Source: Amycolatopsis oliviviridis (lineage in GTDB: Bacteria; Actinomycetota; Actinomycetes; Mycobacteriales; Pseudonocardiaceae). From it: a stretch of DNA of 64,000 bases. Shown in pieces: positions 42,296 through 51,019 of this stretch. Position numbers and translations under genes: made by a program. The notes beneath the pieces were generated by a model that saw nothing but the letters and a program-made list of their open reading frames with translations, ran no database searches and was not told the origin of the DNA. The stretch covers positions 62,383 to 126,382 of the forward strand of contig NZ_BNAY01000015.1 in the NCBI RefSeq assembly GCF_014654365.1. Reading direction: 5' to 3'. The number at the start of each line of letters is the position of its first letter. Position 1 is the first letter of the stretch.

Positions 42296-43117
42296 TCAGT
42301 TGTGTTCGTGGATGGTGCGGTGGATCCAGCCGGCGTAGGCGGGCACGCTGGTGTAGAGGCCGGGACCGTTGGCGCAGGGCACGTCGTCGTCGCCGGGGCC
42401 GGAGGTGACGCCGATCAGCTCCCATCGGCCGCCCTTCCCGCGCTGGACCTGAGGCCCGCCGGAGTCGCCCATGCACGCCATCGCGTCACGTTTGCGGCTG
42501 ATCGTGCACAGCCGGGTCCGGTCCGCGTAGCCGGGCGAGCATTCGGACACCGCTCCGCGGCGGGTGTCGAGTTCCTGGAGCCGTTCGGGGAACACCACCT
42601 TGGTCAGGTCGGCGGTGTCGACCGTGGTGCCGAAGCCCATCAAACGGGTCGGCGTGCCGGGCGGGCCGGGACGATCGGCGATCCGGATCGGCTGCTGGTA
42701 GACCGGGCGGTCCAGGCGCACCAACGCGATGTCGTTCTTGTTCGGCGCGCCCGGTTCGTAGCCCGGGTGGCGCACCCAGCGGTCGATCGTGCGGACCGAG
42801 CCGCCGGAGGTCCGCCCTTGGCTGCCGATGCGGACCGTCCCTTCCGGCCTGGCCGGGTTGCGTCCCGGGTCGACGCAATGCGCCGCGGTCACCACCCACT
42901 GCGGATGGACCAGCACCGCACCGCAGACACCCTTGGCGTTGTTCATCTCGGGCACGACCTCCGGGATCGAGGCCATGAACTCGTAGCGCTCGGTGGAATC
43001 CTTCCCGTTCACCACGGCGCCGGCGCTCCCGGGCACCGCGAGCGCGCAGGCGGAACCCACCAGCGCGACACCGGCGGCACGGATCAGGTTGCGGCGCAAG
43101 GAACCCACTCTCGACAT
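42296..43117 (-). CDS. Secreted trypsin-like serine protease (S1)
   Basis: This 273-residue protease has a signal peptide (MSRVGSLRRNLIRAAGVALV, then GSACALAVPGSAGA) and a short pro-segment. The catalytic triad is His in VVTAAHCVDPG, Asp in NKNDIALVRL and Ser in MACMGDSGGPQVQR. Cysteine pairs (CGAVLV/AAHC and CTISRKRDAMAC) are in trypsin positions. ATG 43117 has AGGG upstream; the 52-codon extension to 43273 is not supported. It is secreted and digests extracellular protein. Confidence 0.93.
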   Translation of the reverse strand: MSRVGSLRRNLIRAAGVALVGSACALAVPGSAGAVVNGKDSTERYEFMASIPEVVPEMNNAKGVCGAVLVHPQWVVTAAHCVDPGRNPARPEGTVRIGSQGRTSGGSVRTIDRWVRHPGYEPGAPNKNDIALVRLDRPVYQQPIRIADRPGPPGTPTRLMGFGTTVDTADLTKVVFPERLQELDTRRGAVSECSPGYADRTRLCTISRKRDAMACMGDSGGPQVQRGKGGRWELIGVTSGPGDDDVPCANGPGLYTSVPAYAGWIHRTIHEHN

Positions 43118-43333
43118 ACTTTTCCCTTGTTCGAGGACTTCGGATCGATCGGGTCCAGCCTCGTCGTCCACCGTGCTCGTGACCATCAGGCGAGCCCCCC
43201 GAACCGTGCTGGTGGCGGCCGGACGCCGACTGGTAGCGCTGGCACCACCAGCGGATCGAGGCAGGCGAGACACGGCCCGCGGCCACCGTCATACGAAAGG
43301 AATAGCAAGTTCACGTGTCACATAAACGTGCGA
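43118..43333. other. Intergenic region before the HNH gene
   Basis: About 215 bases contain the protease promoter. No gene is supported. The downstream part becomes AT-richer ahead of the SOS box. Confidence 0.3.
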
Positions 43334-43349
43334 TAGAACAAATGTTCGA
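43334..43349. promoter_or_regulatory. LexA (SOS) box
   Basis: TAGAACAAATGTTCGA matches the actinobacterial LexA site TCGAAC-N4-GTTCGA at 11 of 12 specified bases. It lies eight bases upstream of the TAGCGT -10 box and 20 bases before the HNH start, a position suited to repression. Confidence 0.7.
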
Positions 43350-43369
43350 CCGCGAGTAGCGTTGTTTTC

Positions 43370-44533
43370 GTGGCCGGCAGCGACAGATCCCAGACGACGC
43401 GCATCGAGTGGTGGCGTGTCGACACGGCTGTGTTGCATGCCCGTAAGCAGGAATTGGAAGTCCTCAAGCGTCAGCTGGATGCGGAGCAGAACGCGATTCT
43501 CGCGGAGATCAATACGCGCGGGGTTCGGGGATGTAGCGGGCATTCGACGTTGGCGGCGATGATTTACGAGGACTTCCATGTGACGGAGAAGGAGGCCAAG
43601 GCTCGGGCGGATCGGGTGCTGGCGTTGTATCCCGGTCCGTCTGTCGGTGGTGATCCTGTTCCGCCTTTGGCGCCTCTGACTGCTGAGGCTTCGGCGGAGG
43701 GCGCGATCGGTGGGTCGCAGATCGACGCGATCATCCGCACTCTCGCCCGGATCCCGTCGTTCGTGCCGGAGGAGGAGGTGCGGGGCGGGGAGAAGATTCT
43801 CGTCGACCTCGCTCGTCATGCCGGGCCGCGGAGCATCGCCCGCGCCGGGCGACGGCTCCTGGACAAGCTCGATCCGGACGGGAAAGAGCCGCGCAACGAG
43901 GACCCGAAGGATGTCCGGCCGGAGTTGCGGTTCGTCAAGCACCGCGACGGCACGCTCGGCCTCAAAGCCACCCTGGACCTGGAAACCTACGCACGACTGA
44001 AATCCGACCTGGACCCGATGGCCAAACCCCACAAGGCCATCGACGGAGTCCGCGACCCCCGCACCCAAGCCGAACGCTACGGCGACGCCTTCACCGACTA
44101 CGTCCGGCTCAAGACCACCAGCCGAAATCTCCCCGGCCAAGCGGGGGAAGCCACCCACATCCTCGCCTGCGACGCCCGCGTGCGACCCGGTGTTCTCGGC
44201 ACCGCGGGCGAACCCCTCGACATCGGCCGCTCAAAACGAACAGTGTCGTTAGCTCAGAAGTACGCACTCACGATCCGCGACGGAGGCTGCGCGTTCCCGG
44301 GGTGCGACATGCCCGTTCCACGCTGTACCGCCCACCACATTGTTTTCTGGCGACACCACGGAGAAACGAAAATCGACAACCTCGTACTCCTCTGCACCAA
44401 ACACCACCGGCTGATCCACCACAGCGAATGGAAAGTCCAGATCGCCCAAGACGGACTCCCCGAATTCACCGCCCCCGCGTACCTCGACCCGACAGGAGAG
44501 CCCCGCCGCAACACGATGCACCTCAGGGCATAG
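43370..44533 (+). CDS. DUF222/HNH endonuclease domain protein (13E12-repeat family)
   Basis: This 387-residue protein belongs to the actinobacterial DUF222-HNH family. The N-terminal DUF222 region includes EVLKRQLDAEQNAILAEINT, then ADRVLALYP. The C-terminal HNH domain has two CxxC/His pairs: RDGGCAFPGCDMPVPRCTAH, then HIVFWRHHGETKIDNLVLLC and TKHHRLIHHSEWKV. It starts with GTG, seven bases after TAGCGT (43357-43362), so a leaderless mRNA is likely. A LexA box covers the promoter. Codon use in the first 300 bases is less GC-biased than that of the neighbours, which fits the mobile character of this family. Confidence 0.88.
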   Translation: MAGSDRSQTTRIEWWRVDTAVLHARKQELEVLKRQLDAEQNAILAEINTRGVRGCSGHSTLAAMIYEDFHVTEKEAKARADRVLALYPGPSVGGDPVPPLAPLTAEASAEGAIGGSQIDAIIRTLARIPSFVPEEEVRGGEKILVDLARHAGPRSIARAGRRLLDKLDPDGKEPRNEDPKDVRPELRFVKHRDGTLGLKATLDLETYARLKSDLDPMAKPHKAIDGVRDPRTQAERYGDAFTDYVRLKTTSRNLPGQAGEATHILACDARVRPGVLGTAGEPLDIGRSKRTVSLAQKYALTIRDGGCAFPGCDMPVPRCTAHHIVFWRHHGETKIDNLVLLCTKHHRLIHHSEWKVQIAQDGLPEFTAPAYLDPTGEPRRNTMHLRA

Positions 44534-44570
44534 GCCGACCGTCCCCGCAAGTAGTCGCCTGCTTGCGCTC

Positions 44571-45428
44571 TCAACCGAGCCGGAACCGCACCCGTTGTCC
44601 TGGCCGCACTTGAGCGGCCAGATCCAGATCCGCTTCCTCCACGACCGCGATCACCGGATAGCCCCCGGTCACCGGATGGTCGGAGAGGAACAGGATCGGC
44701 TGACCCGAAGGAGGAATCTGCAATGCGCCGGGCACGGCGGCCTCGGGTGGTAACTCGCCCTCCCGGGCCCGCGACAGGACAGGGCCATCGAGTCGCACGC
44801 CCACCCGATCGACGTCGGCGGTGGCGACGTAACCGGAAGAGACCAAAGTGGACAGTGCGCCGGGGACGAACCACGGGACCCGAGGTCCCGGGGTGACCCG
44901 CAGAACCGGGACATCGGCAAGCGGGGCACGAGGAGCGAGATCCACCCCGGGGTGGGCCAGCACCCGCTGCCCCACCGGCAAGGTCATCCCGGCTGAAAGC
45001 ACGGGCGGGCCGAGCTTGCCGAGGGTGTCCGTCGCCCGCGCGCCCAGTACCGGAGGGACGTCGATGCCGCCACGCACCGCGACATAGCACCGCAAACCCC
45101 GGGAGGCCGTGCCGAGAACGAGTTCGTCGCCGGGGCCCACCGGGATCGGCGAGCCGGGGCCGGCGGCCCGCGCGCCGACGGTGATCGAGCAGGGCGCGCC
45201 GGTGACGGCGACGGTCGCCGGGGCCGAGAACCGCAGGACGAGGCCGCCCAGCACGCACTCCAGCGCGGCGTTGCCCTCGGGGTTCCCGACCAGACGGTTC
45301 GCCAGCCGCAGCGAACTGCGGTCGGCGGCGCCGGACCGGCCGACGCCGATCGCGGCCAGGCCGGGCCGCCCGAGATCCTGCACGGTGGCGAAGATCCCGG
45401 GACGGACCACTTCGATCTTCGCGGTCAT
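44571..45428 (-). CDS. pxpC: 5-oxoprolinase subunit C (PxpC/KipA family)
   Basis: This 285-residue subunit belongs to the biotin-dependent-carboxyltransferase-like family that forms the ATP-dependent 5-oxoprolinase PxpABC. It starts MTAKIEVVRPGIFATVQDLG, then RPGLAAIGVGRSGAADRSSL. CYVAVRGGIDVPPVLGARAT and RVGVRLDGPVLSR follow. The C-terminus has PILFLSDHPVTGGYPVIAVV, the characteristic GGY motif. The ATG overlaps the PxpB stop by ATGA, and this is the last gene of the operon. Confidence 0.92.
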   Translation of the reverse strand: MTAKIEVVRPGIFATVQDLGRPGLAAIGVGRSGAADRSSLRLANRLVGNPEGNAALECVLGGLVLRFSAPATVAVTGAPCSITVGARAAGPGSPIPVGPGDELVLGTASRGLRCYVAVRGGIDVPPVLGARATDTLGKLGPPVLSAGMTLPVGQRVLAHPGVDLAPRAPLADVPVLRVTPGPRVPWFVPGALSTLVSSGYVATADVDRVGVRLDGPVLSRAREGELPPEAAVPGALQIPPSGQPILFLSDHPVTGGYPVIAVVEEADLDLAAQVRPGQRVRFRLG

Positions 45429-46033
45429 GAAGTGAACCGGATCCGCGTACCCGGTGCCAGCAGGTTCGGCGGGTCCCGTTCGACGTCCCACACCGGCAGC
45501 GTGGTCCGCCCGATCAGCTGCCAGCCGCCGGGCGAGGCGTTCGGGTACACCGCCGTGTACTCGCCCGCGATCGCGACCGAACCGGCGGGCACCCGGGTGC
45601 GAGGGCTCGTCCGGCGCGGCAGGTGCAGCGCGGGGTCGAGGCCGGTCAGGTAGGCGAAACCCGGGGCGAAACCGCAGAACGCCGAGACGTAGGTCCCGTC
45701 CTCGTGCCGCCGGACGACCGCTTCCGCCGACATGCCGGTGGCGGCCGCGACGTCGGCCAGATCCGGGCCGTCGTAGCGCACCGGCACGACGATCTCGGCG
45801 GCTTCGCGCGGGGCGATGTCCACTGTGGACCGATCGAGGACGTCGCAGGCGAGCCGGTCGTGGTGGGTCCGGCCCGGGTCGAACCGGATGAGCAGGGTCC
45901 GCGCGGCCGGGACGAGCTCGACGACACCGTCCGGCGGGTCCTGCTCCAGGGAGGCGTGCAGCCCGAGCACCTCCGACGGATCGTCGAAGTCGACCATGGC
46001 CGCACGCGCCCCGTAGGGCAGCACCCGCATCAC
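45425..46033 (-). CDS. pxpB: 5-oxoprolinase subunit B (PxpB/KipI family)
   Basis: This 202-residue partner of PxpC contains VRVLPYGARAAMVDFDDPSE at the start, RTLLIRFDPGRT in the middle and the family signature FCGFAPGFAYLTGLDPALHL, then PRRTSPRTRVPAGSVAIAGE. ASPGGWQLIGRT closes it. GTG 46033 shares GTGA with the PxpA stop; ATG 46030 gives TGATG and is equally possible. With PxpC it forms the ATP-hydrolysing part of the enzyme that opens 5-oxoproline to glutamate. Confidence 0.92.
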   Translation of the reverse strand: MMRVLPYGARAAMVDFDDPSEVLGLHASLEQDPPDGVVELVPAARTLLIRFDPGRTHHDRLACDVLDRSTVDIAPREAAEIVVPVRYDGPDLADVAAATGMSAEAVVRRHEDGTYVSAFCGFAPGFAYLTGLDPALHLPRRTSPRTRVPAGSVAIAGEYTAVYPNASPGGWQLIGRTTLPVWDVERDPPNLLAPGTRIRFTS

Positions 46034-46803
46034 GCGGCCTCGACGAAAGGTCCGATGCGGACACCGGACGCGCCGAGCCCCGCGCGGATCCGCTGCGCCA
46101 GTTCGACGGCGCCGGGCGTGTCACCGTGTACGCAGAGCGAATGCGGCTGAAGGGCCAATTCCGTTCCATCGACGGCGACGACCTTGCCGGTGGCCGCCAT
46201 CGCGACCGCCCGTTCGGCCACCTCGTCGGCGTCGTGGAGGACGGCGCCCGGCAGTTTCCGGGAGACGAGCAGACCTTCGGGCGTGTACGCGCGGTCTGCG
46301 AAGGCTTCGGCGTACGCGGGGAACCCGGCTTTTCCGGCCTGCTTGGCCATTTCCGACCCCGGCGGGCACAGCAGCGCGAGTCCGGGATGGAACCGCCGGA
46401 TCCCCTCGACCACCGCGGCCGCCTGCTCCGGATCCACCGCGGCCGTGTTGTACAACGCGCCGTGCGGCTTGACGTACCGCACCCGCGTCCCCGCCGCGCG
46501 GGCGAACGCGTCGAGCGCGCCGATCTGGTAGAGCACGTCGTCGGCCAGGTCGGCGGGGGCGACGTCCATCGCCCGCCGCCCGAACCCGGCCAGATCGCGG
46601 TAGGCGACGTGGGCGCCGATGACGACACCCCGCTCCGCCGCGCGTTCGCAGACGCGCCGCATCACCGACGGGTCGCCGGCGTGGAAGCCGCAAGCGACGT
46701 TCGCGCTGGTGACGATGTCGAGCATGGCGTCGTCGTCGCCCATCTTCCAGGCGCCGAAACCCTCGCCGAGATCGCTGTTGAGATCCATGCTGCCGAGATC
46801 CAT
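46030..46803 (-). CDS. pxpA: 5-oxoprolinase subunit A (PxpA, LamB/YcsF family)
   Basis: This 257-residue protein starts MDLGSMDLNSDLGEGFGAWK and has the LamB/YcsF landmarks DIVTSANVACGFHAGDPSVM, AHVAYRDLAGFGRR, VRYVKPHGALYNTAA and PHSLCVHGDTPGAVELAQRI. His and Asp residues in these blocks line the active site where oxoproline is opened. ATG 46803 overlaps the stop of the upstream DUF1445 gene by one base (TGATG). It is the second gene from the left end of this translationally coupled operon. Confidence 0.93.
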   Translation of the reverse strand: MDLGSMDLNSDLGEGFGAWKMGDDDAMLDIVTSANVACGFHAGDPSVMRRVCERAAERGVVIGAHVAYRDLAGFGRRAMDVAPADLADDVLYQIGALDAFARAAGTRVRYVKPHGALYNTAAVDPEQAAAVVEGIRRFHPGLALLCPPGSEMAKQAGKAGFPAYAEAFADRAYTPEGLLVSRKLPGAVLHDADEVAERAVAMAATGKVVAVDGTELALQPHSLCVHGDTPGAVELAQRIRAGLGASGVRIGPFVEAA

Positions 46804-47597
46804 CAGGCCACCCTGAACTCACTGTCGAGTTTGTCGGTCACGAACATGTAGCCCGGCGCGTGCGTGATCGCGAACGGCGGCCGCGAGGCCATCAGCGCCG
46901 CCTGCGGGGTCACGCCGCACGCCCAGAACACCGGCACGTCACCTGGTTTCGCGTCGACCGGGTCCCCGAAATCGGGCTCGCCGAGATCAGTGATGCCGAG
47001 CGCCGCGGGGTCGCCGATGTGCACGGGCGCCCCGTGCACGGCCGGCATTCCCCGGGTGACGCGCACGGCGTCGTCGATGCGGCATTCGGGGATCTGCCGC
47101 ATCGAGACCACCATCGGCCCGTGCAGCCGCCCGGCCGGGACGCATTCGCGGTTCGTCTTGTACATCGCCACGTTGCGGCCCTGGTCGACGTGCCGCAACG
47201 GAATGCCTTCCGCGGCCAGCGCGGCTTCGAAGGTGAAGCTGCAGCCGATCGAGAACGCGACCATGTCGCTGCGCCACAGCCCGCTCGCGTCCGGGATCTC
47301 GCCGGACAGCACGCCGTTCTGCCAGACGCGGTAGCGCGGCAGGTCGGTGCGCAGGTCCGCGCCGGGCGCCAGCCGCGTCGACGGATCGCCGGGATCGCTG
47401 ACGTCGAGCACCGGGCAGGGCTGCGGGTTCCGCTGGCAGAACAGCAGGACGTCGTAGGCCCAGTCCTCGGGGACGGCGATCAGGTTGGTCTGGGTGAACC
47501 CGTTCGCCCAGCCGGTGGTCGGGCGGGCCGTGCCCGCGCGGAACAGGACGCGGGCCTCGCCGGGGGACAACGTCGCCGGTTCGTCGAAAGTGGTCAT
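46803..47597 (-). CDS. DUF1445 family putative hydro-lyase (D-glutamate cyclase-like)
   Basis: This 264-residue protein belongs to the DUF1445 family (PF07286), related to part of vertebrate D-glutamate cyclase. It starts MTTFDEPATLSPGEARVLFR. Landmarks are GWANGFTQTNLIAVPEDWAY, CPVLDVSDPGDPS, DMVAFSIGCSFTFEAALAAE, YKTNRECVPAGRLHGPMVVS, and VFWACGVTPQAALMASRPPF. The cyclase link would fit its place next to 5-oxoprolinase genes. The activity here is inferred from family and context only. Confidence 0.87.
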   Translation of the reverse strand: MTTFDEPATLSPGEARVLFRAGTARPTTGWANGFTQTNLIAVPEDWAYDVLLFCQRNPQPCPVLDVSDPGDPSTRLAPGADLRTDLPRYRVWQNGVLSGEIPDASGLWRSDMVAFSIGCSFTFEAALAAEGIPLRHVDQGRNVAMYKTNRECVPAGRLHGPMVVSMRQIPECRIDDAVRVTRGMPAVHGAPVHIGDPAALGITDLGEPDFGDPVDAKPGDVPVFWACGVTPQAALMASRPPFAITHAPGYMFVTDKLDSEFRVA

Positions 47598-47623
47598 CGC
47601 GGTGCCTCCTCCTCCGATTGTCG

Positions 47624-48868
47624 TCACAGAAGTTCGCGGCCGCGAGTCTCGGGAAGGCCGAGCAGCGCCAGCACGGCGATGCCGTAGCCGACCGCGCCGA
47701 ACACCATCGCGCCGCCCGCGCCGAGGAAGCCGACCACGGCGGGGAAGGTCGCGCCGATGGCCCGGCCGAGGTTGTAGGTGAAGCCCTGCCCGGTCCCGCG
47801 CAGCGCCGACGGGTACAGCTCCGCGAGGAACGCGCCGAACCCGCTGAAGATCGCGGACATCGAGAACCCGAGCGGGAAGCCGAGGAACAGCACGAGCGTG
47901 TTCGCGCCCGCCGGGATCTGCGTGTAGGCGACGATGAGGCACGCCGAGAGCACCGAGAACAGCAGGAAGGTCTTCTTGCGGCCCAAGAGATCCGTGAGAT
48001 AGCCGCCGGTGATGTAGCCGATGAAGGCGCCGGAGATCAGGAACGCGAGATAGCCGCCGGTCCCGATGACGGTGAGGCCGCGGGTGGTCTTGAGGTAGCT
48101 CGGCAGCCAGGTCGCGAGCGTGTAGTAGCCGCCCTGGACGCCGGTCGCGAGCAGCGCGGCGAAGAACGTCGTGCGCAGCAGGTCCGGCTTGAAGATGCCC
48201 GCCAGCGAACCGCGTTCCTTCTTGGTGGCGCGAGCCGCTTCCGCGACGGGCGCGTCCTGGACGTTGCGGCGGACCCACAGCACCAGCAGCGCGGGGATGA
48301 CGCCGGTCCAGAACATGACGCGCCACGCGATGTCCGGGCTCCAGATGCTGAAGACCACCGTGTAGACGACGACCGACAGCGCCCAGCCGACCGCCCACGC
48401 GCTTTGCACGAAGGCGACGGTCCGGCCGCGGTAGCGGGCCTGCGAGTACTCCGCCACCAGCGCGGCGCCGGCGGCCCACTCGCCACCGAAACCGAGACCC
48501 TGCAGGGCGCGGAAGATCAGGAGCGTCTCGAAGTTCGGCGCGAACCCGCAGAGCACGGTGAAGACCGTGTACATCGCGATGGTGATCTGGAGGGTGCGCA
48601 CGCGGCCGATGCGGTCGGCGAGGACGCCCGCGCCGATGCCGCCGATCGCGGAGACGACCAGCGTCGTCGTGCCGAGCAGGCCCGCCTCGCCGCCGGAAAG
48701 GCCGTAGTAGGCGGTGATCGCGGCCAGGCCCAGCGGCAGGGTCTGGTAGTCGAACGAGTCGAGCCCGTACCCGCCGAACGCGCCGACGAAGGCCCGGCGG
48801 CCTCGCGAACCGAGCGTGCGGAACCAGGCGAAGGGGCGTGTGTCTTCGGTAGTGGCTGTCGCGTTCAT
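47624..48868 (-). CDS. MFS transporter (aromatic acid/sialate-type H+ symporter group)
   Basis: This 414-residue twelve-helix transporter starts MNATATTEDTRPFAWFRTLG. The MFS signatures are GVLADRIGRVRTLQITIAMY between helices 2 and 3, ALQGLGFGGEWAAGAALVAE in helix 4 and YITGGYLTDLLGRKKTFLLF between helices 8 and 9. FDYQTLPLG in helix 1 resembles the carboxylate-transporting group. GGAGGTGCCG precedes the ATG. It is the first gene of the oxoproline operon, so 5-oxoproline, glutamate or a related acid is the likely cargo. It ends 27 bases before the DUF1445 start. Confidence 0.9.
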   Translation of the reverse strand: MNATATTEDTRPFAWFRTLGSRGRRAFVGAFGGYGLDSFDYQTLPLGLAAITAYYGLSGGEAGLLGTTTLVVSAIGGIGAGVLADRIGRVRTLQITIAMYTVFTVLCGFAPNFETLLIFRALQGLGFGGEWAAGAALVAEYSQARYRGRTVAFVQSAWAVGWALSVVVYTVVFSIWSPDIAWRVMFWTGVIPALLVLWVRRNVQDAPVAEAARATKKERGSLAGIFKPDLLRTTFFAALLATGVQGGYYTLATWLPSYLKTTRGLTVIGTGGYLAFLISGAFIGYITGGYLTDLLGRKKTFLLFSVLSACLIVAYTQIPAGANTLVLFLGFPLGFSMSAIFSGFGAFLAELYPSALRGTGQGFTYNLGRAIGATFPAVVGFLGAGGAMVFGAVGYGIAVLALLGLPETRGRELL

Positions 48869-48928
48869 CGGCACCTCCAGAGGGTGAATCTCATCGTGGC
48901 ACGGGTCACATGAGTAGCCACTGTAGGT

Positions 48929-48941
48929 ATTGTTCAACAAT
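48929..48941. promoter_or_regulatory. GntR/FCD-type operator
   Basis: ATTGTTCAACAAT is a perfect palindrome around one base, containing the TTGT...ACAA pattern of FadR-subfamily operators. It lies between the divergent MFS and GntR genes, 61 and 53 bases from their starts. Confidence 0.6.
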
Positions 48942-48993
48942 TCCACAAGATGATCCTTGGCTTGGCCTCTTGTGCGTAGGTAGGATCGGTCAC

Positions 48994-49698
48994 GTGACGA
49001 TCGCGGAGGGTGGTCCTGGATCGGTGCGAGGACTCGAAGCGGACCGGGACATGATCAGCCGCACCAGCACCGCCGAGCGGGTCGCGGGTGTCCTCCGCAC
49101 GCGCATCGCGGAAGGCTTCTTCCTGCCCGGCGTGCGGCTGTCGGAACACGACATCGGCTCGGCGCTGGGCGTCTCCCGGAACACGCTGCGCGAGGCGTTC
49201 CGGCTGCTCACGCACGAACGGCTGCTGACCCACGAGCTCAACCGCGGCGTCTTCGTGCGGATGCTGTCGGTCGAGGACGTCGTCGACCTCTACAAGGTGC
49301 GCAAGGTCGTCGAGTGCTCGGCGGTGCGGGCGGTGACGGAGAAGCCGCCGGCCTTCGCGAAGCTTGCGCGGATGGTCGAGGACGGCAGGCTCGCCGAGCG
49401 GAGTGAACGCTGGCAGGACCTCGGCACCGCGAACATCCGGTTCCACTCGGTCATCGCGGAACTCAGCGGCAGCGAGCGGATCGACGAGCTGATGCGCGGC
49501 ATACTCGCCGAGTTGCGGCTGGTCTTCCACATGATGGCCGACCCGCGGCGCTTCCACGAGCCGTACCTCAAGCGCAACGCGGAGATTCTCGAACGCCTCG
49601 AAGCCGGCGACGGCATGGGTGCCGAAAAGCTCCTCGCGCAGTACCTCGACGACGCCGAAACCCAGCTCGTCGAGGCCTACGCCGAACGCGCCCAATGA
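48994..49698 (+). CDS. GntR family regulator (FCD/FadR subfamily)
   Basis: This 234-residue regulator of the oxoproline locus has its winged HTH in AERVAGVLRTRIAEGFFLPG, then VRLSEHDIGSALGVSRNTLR and EAFRLL. The FCD domain shows DLYKVRKVVECSAVRAVTE, IRFHSVIAELSGSERIDELM and HEPYLKRNAEILERLEAGDG, containing the usual metal-binding Asp/His positions. GTG 48994 follows TAGGAT (48981-48986) by seven bases, indicating a leaderless transcript. It is divergent from the MFS gene. Confidence 0.9.
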   Translation: MTIAEGGPGSVRGLEADRDMISRTSTAERVAGVLRTRIAEGFFLPGVRLSEHDIGSALGVSRNTLREAFRLLTHERLLTHELNRGVFVRMLSVEDVVDLYKVRKVVECSAVRAVTEKPPAFAKLARMVEDGRLAERSERWQDLGTANIRFHSVIAELSGSERIDELMRGILAELRLVFHMMADPRRFHEPYLKRNAEILERLEAGDGMGAEKLLAQYLDDAETQLVEAYAERAQ

Positions 49699-49763
49699 CG
49701 CGTTTCGTCCTCTGGATGCTGTAGTCGGCGATACGAACTACCGCATTCAGAGGACGAAACGCG
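49699..49763. repeat. Palindromic element, CGTTTCGTCCTCTG family
   Basis: 65 bases start CGCGTTTCGTCCTCTGGATG immediately after the GntR stop and end four bases before the GH16 stop. The arms are complementary, except that the central part is diverged (GTCGGCGATACGAAC). Confidence 0.8.
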
Positions 49764-49766
49764 AAG

Positions 49767-50990
49767 TCACGGCGTCGTCCACTTCTGGTTCGCGCCGCCG
49801 CCGCAGGTCCAGATCTGCAGCCTGGTCCCGTTCGCCGAGCTGTTCCCGGTGGCGTCGAGGCATTTGTTCGACTGCGGGTTCACGATGTCGCGCGCCCCGC
49901 TGATCGCCCACTTCTGCGCGCCGGATCCGTTGCAGCCCCACAGTTGCACGGCCGTGCCGTCCGCGGTGCCGCCGCTCGCGACGTCCAGGCACTTGCCGAG
50001 CGCGCGGATCGTGCCGTCGCTGCCGATGGTCCAGTTCTGTGCGGCGTTGCCGTTGCAGTCGGTGATCTGGATGGGGGTGCCGTCGGAACTGTTCGCGGCG
50101 GCGACGTCGACGCATTTGCCGCCGATGCCGGTGATCCGCCCGGTGTTCCCGGCGGTGTCGCTGGAGTTGACGTGCACGTAGTCGACGACGAGACGCTGCG
50201 GGAAGACGGTGCTGGAGTTCGGGTCACCCGGCCAGTAGCCGCCGACGGCGAGGTTCAGGATCAGGTAGAAGGGGTGGTCGAACACCCAGCGGTTGCCGTT
50301 GAGGTCCGCGGGGGTGCGGGTCTGGTAGAGGTTCCCGTCCACGTACCACTTGATCTGGTTCGGCGCCCAGTCGACGGCGTAGGTGTGGAAGTCGTCGGAG
50401 AAGTTCGGGCCGTTGTAGCCCGCGCCGATACCGCCCGCGCCGGAGTAGCCGGGGCCGTGGATGGTGCCGTGCACCGTGTTCGGCTCGAAGCCGACGTTCT
50501 CCATGATGTCGATCTCGCCGCTGTTGGGCCAGCCGACGTTGCCGATGTCGGCGCCGAGCATCCAGAACGCGGGCCACATCCCCTGTCCGCGCGGCAGTTT
50601 CATCCGCGCTTCGAACCGGCCGTAGGTCTGGGTGAACTGGCCCTGCGTGGACAGCCGGGCCGAGGTGTACTCGCAGCGCCCGTACCAGCAGTTGTAGTTG
50701 CCGGGATTCTCCTTCTTCGCGGTGATGACCAGGTTGCCCTGGCCGTCGAGCGCCGCGTTGTTGGTCCCGGACGTGTACCACTGCCGCTCGTGGTTGTTCA
50801 CGTTGTCACCGGTCTCGAAATGCCACTTCGAGCCGTCGATCCCGGCGCCCGCCGGGCCGTTGAAGTCGTCGGTGAAGGTCGCGGCCATGACGGCGGCCTC
50901 GGCCGGGGCCGGTGCGGTGGCGGGGAGTGAGCCGAGGAGAACGCCGGCGGCGAGGAGTGCCGCCCAGCGAAAACGGGAGGAGATGGACAT
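49767..50990 (-). CDS. Secreted beta-1,3-glucanase (GH16) with ricin-type CBM13
   Basis: This 407-residue enzyme has a signal peptide (MSISSRFRWAALLAAGVLLG, then SLPATAPAPAEA). The GH16 domain carries the catalytic E-x-D-x-x-E in NSGEIDIMENVGFEPNTVHG, and substrate-binding GMWPAFWMLGADIG precedes it. A C-terminal ricin-B-type beta-trefoil has three repeats with CVDVAAANSSDGTPIQ, CLDVASGGTADGTAVQLWGC and CLDATGNSSANGTRLQIWTC, each followed by Q-x-W. It probably degrades laminarin-like beta-1,3-glucans outside the cell. Its promoter has an inverted repeat that the neighbouring ROK protein may bind. Confidence 0.93.
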   Translation of the reverse strand: MSISSRFRWAALLAAGVLLGSLPATAPAPAEAAVMAATFTDDFNGPAGAGIDGSKWHFETGDNVNNHERQWYTSGTNNAALDGQGNLVITAKKENPGNYNCWYGRCEYTSARLSTQGQFTQTYGRFEARMKLPRGQGMWPAFWMLGADIGNVGWPNSGEIDIMENVGFEPNTVHGTIHGPGYSGAGGIGAGYNGPNFSDDFHTYAVDWAPNQIKWYVDGNLYQTRTPADLNGNRWVFDHPFYLILNLAVGGYWPGDPNSSTVFPQRLVVDYVHVNSSDTAGNTGRITGIGGKCVDVAAANSSDGTPIQITDCNGNAAQNWTIGSDGTIRALGKCLDVASGGTADGTAVQLWGCNGSGAQKWAISGARDIVNPQSNKCLDATGNSSANGTRLQIWTCGGGANQKWTTP

Positions 50991-51019
50991 CGTTGTCGCC
51001 TCTCTTCGCAGGCAGAAAC

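Noticed and set aside
47618..48913. 431-codon plus-strand frame opposite the MFS gene
   Set aside because: Product is extremely rich in Arg, Glu and Asp, the mirror of hydrophobic codons on the other strand.
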